Part shown: in pieces, positions 59,721 to 64,000 of the stretch
Layout: each line of letters begins with the position of its first letter
How positions within the stretch are numbered: the first letter of the stretch is position 1
Assembly: GCA_963793295.1 (NCBI GenBank)
Contig: CAWBZX010000039.1
Span: 62,001-126,000, forward strand
Direction: 5' to 3'
DNA length: 64,000 nt
From: JAHDHW01 sp963793295
GTDB lineage: Bacteria; Bacteroidota; Bacteroidia; Chitinophagales; Saprospiraceae
Translations under genes and position numbers: made by a program
The notes under the pieces: generated by a model
Database searches by the model: none
What the model was told of the DNA's origin: nothing
The model's input: only the letters and a program-made list of their open reading frames with translations

Positions 59721-60194
59721 ATGAAAAAAGTAGTAATTTTTATTTCGCTTGCATTTTTCGTTTTTGCTTGTGGAGATTCAACTTCGGACGGTTCTGGAGA
59801 TTCTACCGATCAATCTACAGCATCTAATGCTAAAAAAGAATTGGGAAACGATCCTAAAGGTATTGGCGAAATCAAAAATGTCATTCTAAATGACCCCCTT
59901 GATGAAGAAATGGTTGCCGCCGGAAAAAATATCTACGAATTAAAATGTGCAGCTTGTCACAAACTTTCTGATCAGCGAGTTGTCGGTCCGGGATGGTCTG
60001 GTATTACGAAAAGACGCAAACCAGAATGGATCATGAACATGACATTAAATGTAGACGTCATGCTCGAAGAAGATGCAGCAGCACGCGAATTACTAAAACA
60101 ATGTTTGGTTCGAATGCCTAACCAGAACCTGACAATAGGAGATGCCAGAGATGTGGTTGAATTTATGTACAGCAATGACACAAAAACTCAATAA
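59721..60194 (+). CDS. Lipoprotein cytochrome c
   Basis: 157 residues with a lipobox FACG (Cys about residue 17). A single heme motif CAACH lies at residues 76-80, and a likely axial methionine is in CLVRMPNQNLT near 132. An Asp/Ser/Thr-rich linker precedes the fold. Such membrane-anchored class I cytochromes can donate electrons to NosZ, and the gene neighbours support this. It follows the Rrf2 gene on the same strand. Confidence 0.88.
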   Translation: MKKVVIFISLAFFVFACGDSTSDGSGDSTDQSTASNAKKELGNDPKGIGEIKNVILNDPLDEEMVAAGKNIYELKCAACHKLSDQRVVGPGWSGITKRRKPEWIMNMTLNVDVMLEEDAAARELLKQCLVRMPNQNLTIGDARDVVEFMYSNDTKTQ

Positions 60195-60213
60195 AAAAAT
60201 GTTTTGATTTTTA

Positions 60214-60258
60214 TTTAGACGGGTAAATCGATAATCTTTTATCCGTCTAAATCTTTCC
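60214..60258 (+). terminator. Terminator after cytochrome c gene
   Basis: The arms TTTAGACGGGTAAA (60214-60227) and TTTATCCGTCTAAA (60238-60251) pair over 14 bases with one G-T pair. The T run after it is interrupted, so it may be partial. Confidence 0.6.
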
Positions 60259-60285
60259 TTTTCCATTTCAAAATATAATTTTCTA

Positions 60286-61533
60286 ATGAAGCAAATATGG
60301 GTTAGAACGGCTTTGCTATTCTTTTTTATTGCAGCCTGCATTGGTGCTTTGCTTCGTTGGGCTTTTGTAGCCGAAGTTGATGGAATGGAGTTTCGGTATT
60401 TTTTGCATGCACATTCTCACCTGGCTATGCTGGGATGGGTATTTTTAATGTTTTACACTTTTTTGATTCATTCTTTTTTAAACGAAAAAGAACAAAACAG
60501 GAAAATATACAAAGTTCTTTTTAGATTAATTGTACTTAGTTGTATTGGTATGCTTATCTCCTTTCCAATCGCGGGGTATTCTTTTTGGTCGATTTTATTC
60601 TCTACTTTACATATTCTGGTCTCTTATGTATTCGTGTGGTCATTTTGGAAGGATCTGCCAGAAAATCAAATAAAGGGGCGACCTTCGATTCGTTTTGCAA
60701 AGACTGCATTAGTTTTCATGGTCATTTCAACTTTTGCTTTATGGGCTATGGCGCCATTAATGGCCTCCGAATTCAGAGGTTCTGCTTTGTATTATGCAAC
60801 AGTGCAGTTTTATTTACACTTCCAGTTCAATGGCTGGTTTATATTTTCTGTGTTAGGTTTGTTTTTTAAACTTTTGGAAAAAGCTGAAATTGAACTTTCC
60901 CAGAAATTGATAAATGCATTTTATATTTTATTAGTCATTTCCTGCTTTCCCACCTTCGCATTAGCTGTCGCATGGTCAAATCCACTTCCAATCATATTTT
61001 GGATAAACAATATTGGCGTCGCTATTCAACTCCTTGCTTTAATCTATTTTATTATATTTTTAAATCGGGTGTTTCCCATATTAAAATCAATAATAACTGG
61101 GAAAGCACGGCTGCTTATAGGAATAGCTCTATTTTGCTTTATAGCAAAAATTTTAATGCAATCTGCTGTCATAGTTCCCAATATTGCTACCGTTGCTTAT
61201 ACGATCCGTAATTTTGTGATTGGCTTTATTCATTTAGTATTACTCGGTGTCATCAGCCATTTCATTTTTGGTTATGCAAAATTAAATGGCCTGATAAAGT
61301 TGGAAAACAAACTATCTAAAATCGGAATTTTTTTATTCATCACCAGTTTTTTTCTCACTGAGTTTACCCTTTTCATACAAGGACTTTTATTATGGAGTGC
61401 GATAGGTTTTGTCCCTTATTATTACGAAGGATTGTTTGCTTTTTCTGTATTGTTGCCGTTTAGTGTCTTATTGATTCTATTTGGTGAAATTATTCACACG
61501 CGCAATTTTACAAAGCGAATGGTTAAAGGTTAA
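60286..61533 (+). CDS. Polytopic His-rich membrane protein beside nos genes
   Basis: 415 residues with about eleven or twelve predicted membrane helices. Helix 2 opens with LHAHSHLAMLGWVF (H41, H43, H45). Other buried His are H109, H178 (YLHFQFNGW), and H316 and H325 (GFIHLVLLGVISHFIFGY). The scaffold is reminiscent of heme-copper oxidase subunit I or NnrS-type proteins, but the HxH pair of true oxidases is absent, so I assign no activity. It may bind heme. It sits 92 bp after the cytochrome c gene. Confidence 0.72.
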   Translation: MKQIWVRTALLFFFIAACIGALLRWAFVAEVDGMEFRYFLHAHSHLAMLGWVFLMFYTFLIHSFLNEKEQNRKIYKVLFRLIVLSCIGMLISFPIAGYSFWSILFSTLHILVSYVFVWSFWKDLPENQIKGRPSIRFAKTALVFMVISTFALWAMAPLMASEFRGSALYYATVQFYLHFQFNGWFIFSVLGLFFKLLEKAEIELSQKLINAFYILLVISCFPTFALAVAWSNPLPIIFWINNIGVAIQLLALIYFIIFLNRVFPILKSIITGKARLLIGIALFCFIAKILMQSAVIVPNIATVAYTIRNFVIGFIHLVLLGVISHFIFGYAKLNGLIKLENKLSKIGIFLFITSFFLTEFTLFIQGLLLWSAIGFVPYYYEGLFAFSVLLPFSVLLILFGEIIHTRNFTKRMVKG

Positions 61534-61573
61534 TAAGAACTTTTTTTATCTTTCAGTAAATATTTTTCCTGTA

Positions 61574-62587
61574 ATGATGAAAAAACGATATCTATTTCCA
61601 GCTGTCTTTTTGGCTCTTATTTTTATGGGCCCTCAGGCCGATTATGCTGATTTTGATGGAAAAATAAATCCTATTCAAATTGATCTGGCCAGTTTGGATA
61701 AAAAAATTGTACAAAAAGATCTTGAAGTTGAAAACCTGAAACCAAACAATGAATCCCGTTTAATTTGGGCGGACTCTATTCACAAAACCCCCTACTCCAT
61801 TGTTTATCTTCATGGCTTTTCTGCAAGCCCAATGGAAGGGGATCCCACCCACCGCAATTTTGCAAAAAGATATGGATGCAATTTATACACACCAAGACTT
61901 TCAGGACACGGATTGGATGACAAAGAGTCATTCCTCAATCTTGAACCCAAAGACTTAATTGAATCAGCAAAAGAAGCTATCGCCATAGGAAAATTGATTG
62001 GAGAAAAAGTAATTTTAATGTCCTGTTCCACAGGAAGTACACTTTCTATTTATCTTGCAGCAGAGAATCCGGAGGAAATAGAAGCAATGATTATGTATTC
62101 TCCAAATATTGATTTGGAAAGTTCCACTTCTGAGTTATTGACTCTTCCATGGGGATTGCAAATTACCAGAATGATCGCTGGAAAATACTGGCATACACAT
62201 CACAAACCAGATTCTGAAGCTGCAAAATATACAACAAATGTTTACCGGACCGAAGGCATAGTTAGTTTAAAAACACTTATTGAAAAAACAATGACCGAGG
62301 CGACCTTTAAAAAAGTTAGTTGCCCTTATTTTTTAGGGTATTATTTTAAAAATAAAGAAGAAAAAGATCCTATTGTTTCTGTTGATGATATGATAAAATT
62401 CGATCAATCAACGGCTACTCCTGCAAATAAAAAACGGCTGGTCCCGTTTACAAAAGTAAAGACTCATGTAATACCCTCCGGTATTCATTGCAAAGACCTT
62501 GAAACCGTCCAACTGGCAACTTATCAATTTGCAGAAGAAGTATTAGGCCTGATGCCTATTGAAAATGATACGACCAAATTGAATTAA
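61574..62587 (+). CDS. Exported alpha/beta hydrolase
   Basis: 337 residues from the ATG at 61574 (with a second ATG at 61577). A signal-like N-terminus (PAVFLALIFMGPQADYA) is followed by an alpha/beta hydrolase core. The oxyanion segment is IVYLHGFSASPMEGDPTHRN. The nucleophile elbow reads SCSTG, with S152 as the likely catalytic Ser but no leading Gly. A closing histidine is in VIPSGIHCKD. It resembles esterases/lipases and the substrate is unknown. An in-frame upstream start at 61481 would run into the preceding gene. Confidence 0.8.
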   Translation: MMKKRYLFPAVFLALIFMGPQADYADFDGKINPIQIDLASLDKKIVQKDLEVENLKPNNESRLIWADSIHKTPYSIVYLHGFSASPMEGDPTHRNFAKRYGCNLYTPRLSGHGLDDKESFLNLEPKDLIESAKEAIAIGKLIGEKVILMSCSTGSTLSIYLAAENPEEIEAMIMYSPNIDLESSTSELLTLPWGLQITRMIAGKYWHTHHKPDSEAAKYTTNVYRTEGIVSLKTLIEKTMTEATFKKVSCPYFLGYYFKNKEEKDPIVSVDDMIKFDQSTATPANKKRLVPFTKVKTHVIPSGIHCKDLETVQLATYQFAEEVLGLMPIENDTTKLN

Positions 62588-62589
62588 TC

Positions 62590-63831
62590 ATGAACCTCAA
62601 TCCAGTCATACTTGCAATTCCGATGTATTTCACGCTGATGGGTATTGAGCTGGTCTACGAAAATATCACTAAGCGCAAAACGTATCGATTGAATGATGCA
62701 ATCACCAATATTAGCACCGGTACGCTACAACAACTGACCAATACTTTTGTAGCGATTGTCCGAATTGGGATTTATACTTTTGTTTATGAGCAATGGGCCT
62801 TTTTCAATCTCGAACAAAACTGGATTACATTCGCAGCGGCGATGATTTTGTTTGATTTTCTTTTTTATTGGGAACACCGAATGGTGCATACCATTAGTTT
62901 GTTTTGGGGCGGCCATGTAGTTCATCATCAAAGTGAAGATTTCAACCTGTCCGTTGCACTTCGACAAACCTCTACCGGTTTCATTTGGGGCTTTCCCTTC
63001 TTTTTGCCCATGGCGTTGTTAGGATTTAATCCCCTGCAATTTGTTTTAGTCAGCGGTTTGAATCTTTTGTATCAATTTTGGATTCATACCGAACATATCA
63101 ATAAACTCCCTAAATGGTTTGAATGGATTTTTAATACACCATCTCATCACCGGGTTCATCATGGACGTGATCCAAAATACATTGATAAAAACTTCGCAGG
63201 CATTTTTATTTTTTGGGATCGGTTTTTCGGGACATTTAAGGAGGAAGAAGAACGTCCGAACTATGGAATTACAAAACCTTTGAATAGTTGGAATCCAGTT
63301 TACGCAAATTTCGCTCACTACATTGAGCTTTTTAAAGCCACAAAACAATCAAGAACCTTTAAGGATACTTTAAAAATATTATTTAAACGCCCAGGCTGGC
63401 TTCCAGAATATCTGGGCGGTTATCAGGCTCCTTTTGAAGTAGATCCGAACTATAAAAAATATAACCAAAACACGGCCCTTGCAGTTAACAGTTATATTCT
63501 CATTCAATTTGTTGTCGCCTTAAGTATTTATGCAGCCTTCTTTTTCAAAAATCAAAGCTTAGATCCAAGCGCAAAAGTGTTATTTGCTTTTTGGATAATT
63601 ATAACTACACTGATGTTTGGTTTTTTATTTGAATACAAAAAAAAGTGGTTGAATATTTTAGAAGTTACTCGATTGCTGGCTATCCCCTTTGGGATTTATT
63701 TCTTACAAAAAAGTGGCTTTCAAATACCACAATGGTTATTTTTATTCTTTTTAGTTTTTGCTAGTGGAAGTATTTTTTCCTTTTTAAAATTAATCGCCAA
63801 AAAACACCTCTCTACTCAATATAATTCTTAA
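62590..63831 (+). CDS. Sterol desaturase / fatty acid hydroxylase family membrane protein
   Basis: 413 residues. The iron-binding His clusters are HRMVHTISLFWGGHVVHHQSED and HTEHINKLPKWFEW plus SHHRVHHGRDPKY, matching the family of di-iron membrane oxygenases. The first 250 residues hold the catalytic part, and the last 120 add four hydrophobic helices, an extension beyond the usual length. It likely hydroxylates or desaturates a lipid. It starts 2 bp after the hydrolase, so a two-gene lipid-modification unit is likely. The final 169 bp of the window hold no gene I can see. Confidence 0.87.
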   Translation: MNLNPVILAIPMYFTLMGIELVYENITKRKTYRLNDAITNISTGTLQQLTNTFVAIVRIGIYTFVYEQWAFFNLEQNWITFAAAMILFDFLFYWEHRMVHTISLFWGGHVVHHQSEDFNLSVALRQTSTGFIWGFPFFLPMALLGFNPLQFVLVSGLNLLYQFWIHTEHINKLPKWFEWIFNTPSHHRVHHGRDPKYIDKNFAGIFIFWDRFFGTFKEEEERPNYGITKPLNSWNPVYANFAHYIELFKATKQSRTFKDTLKILFKRPGWLPEYLGGYQAPFEVDPNYKKYNQNTALAVNSYILIQFVVALSIYAAFFFKNQSLDPSAKVLFAFWIIITTLMFGFLFEYKKKWLNILEVTRLLAIPFGIYFLQKSGFQIPQWLFLFFLVFASGSIFSFLKLIAKKHLSTQYNS

Positions 63832-64000
63832 CACAATTGGATAAATTCCTGTAAGATTGGTCAATTCCATTCAATGTAACTTAATTAAATCCTGCATAAA
63901 AAACTGTCAACTAGTGTTTCAATAATTTTTCCATTCCTATTTCTTTCCCAAAAGATTGAATCAGCATTAACTAGGTAGATCTTGCTTATTATTAGGTCTC

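Overview
The window looks like chromosomal DNA of a Bacteroidota bacterium. It is AT-rich. Several genes are preceded by the Bacteroidota promoter form TTTG-N19-TAnnTTTG, for example before two tRNA genes and before a sugar transporter. Many exported proteins carry lipoprotein signals, and two of the three tRNA genes lack an encoded CCA end. A 1,4-dihydroxy-6-naphthoate synthase (futalosine menaquinone route), a TonB energy transducer, a lipoprotein alpha-2-macroglobulin and a clade II nos locus all fit. A Saprospiria-type marine or wastewater lineage is possible, but this is a guess.

Layout. Positions 1-9.2 kb: a small lipoprotein, a DUF697/SHOCT protein, a 2052-residue alpha-2-macroglobulin lipoprotein with an intact CTEQ thioester motif, an FAD oxidoreductase and a YjbR-type protein. 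9.3-16.8 kb: tRNA-Arg, a DUF4136 lipoprotein, a pyruvate-kinase-like protein, an RluA pseudouridine synthase, MqnD, alanine dehydrogenase, ornithine aminotransferase with an unusual Cys cluster, and a flavodoxin-like reductase. 17-22.8 kb: a secreted TPR protein whose frame is broken by several surplus bases, then an outer-membrane barrel protein. 23-30.7 kb: a retropepsin/PDZ lipoprotein, acetoacetyl-CoA synthetase, a 5'-nucleotidase-type lipoprotein, a class IV aminotransferase, a biotin carboxylase and a cupin. 30.8-33.8 kb: a sugar porter and a GH32 fructanase lipoprotein under one promoter. 33.8-43.7 kb: housekeeping and stress genes (S24 regulator, TpiA, YecE, LOG-type protein, Ppk1), a DUF4836-like lipoprotein, an unusual orphan ABC ATPase, tRNA-Gly, tRNA-Leu and an MscS channel. 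43.7-52.6 kb: a three-copy 26-bp tandem repeat, a small lipoprotein, a frame-broken ABC-F protein, a large BNR/sortilin-like protein, a Tat-exported PhoX phosphatase and a TonB protein.

52.7-61.5 kb is the most coherent system: nosZ, a NosB-like membrane protein, nosL, nosD, nosF and nosY on the minus strand. Divergent from them are an Rrf2-type Fe-S regulator, a lipoprotein cytochrome c and a polytopic His-rich membrane protein. Together these suggest respiration of nitrous oxide to N2 with a menaquinone- and cytochrome-c-linked electron supply. No nitrate, nitrite or NO reductase and no NosR is present in the window. FNR/DNR-like palindromes lie between nosZ and the regulator, and a near-identical one lies upstream of the tonB gene.

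The window ends with an exported alpha/beta hydrolase and a sterol-desaturase-family membrane protein. I see no insertion sequence, prophage, CRISPR array or plasmid function. The only broken genes are the TPR and ABC-F genes. Their defects can all be explained as small insertions, which points to sequence or assembly error at least as strongly as to true decay.
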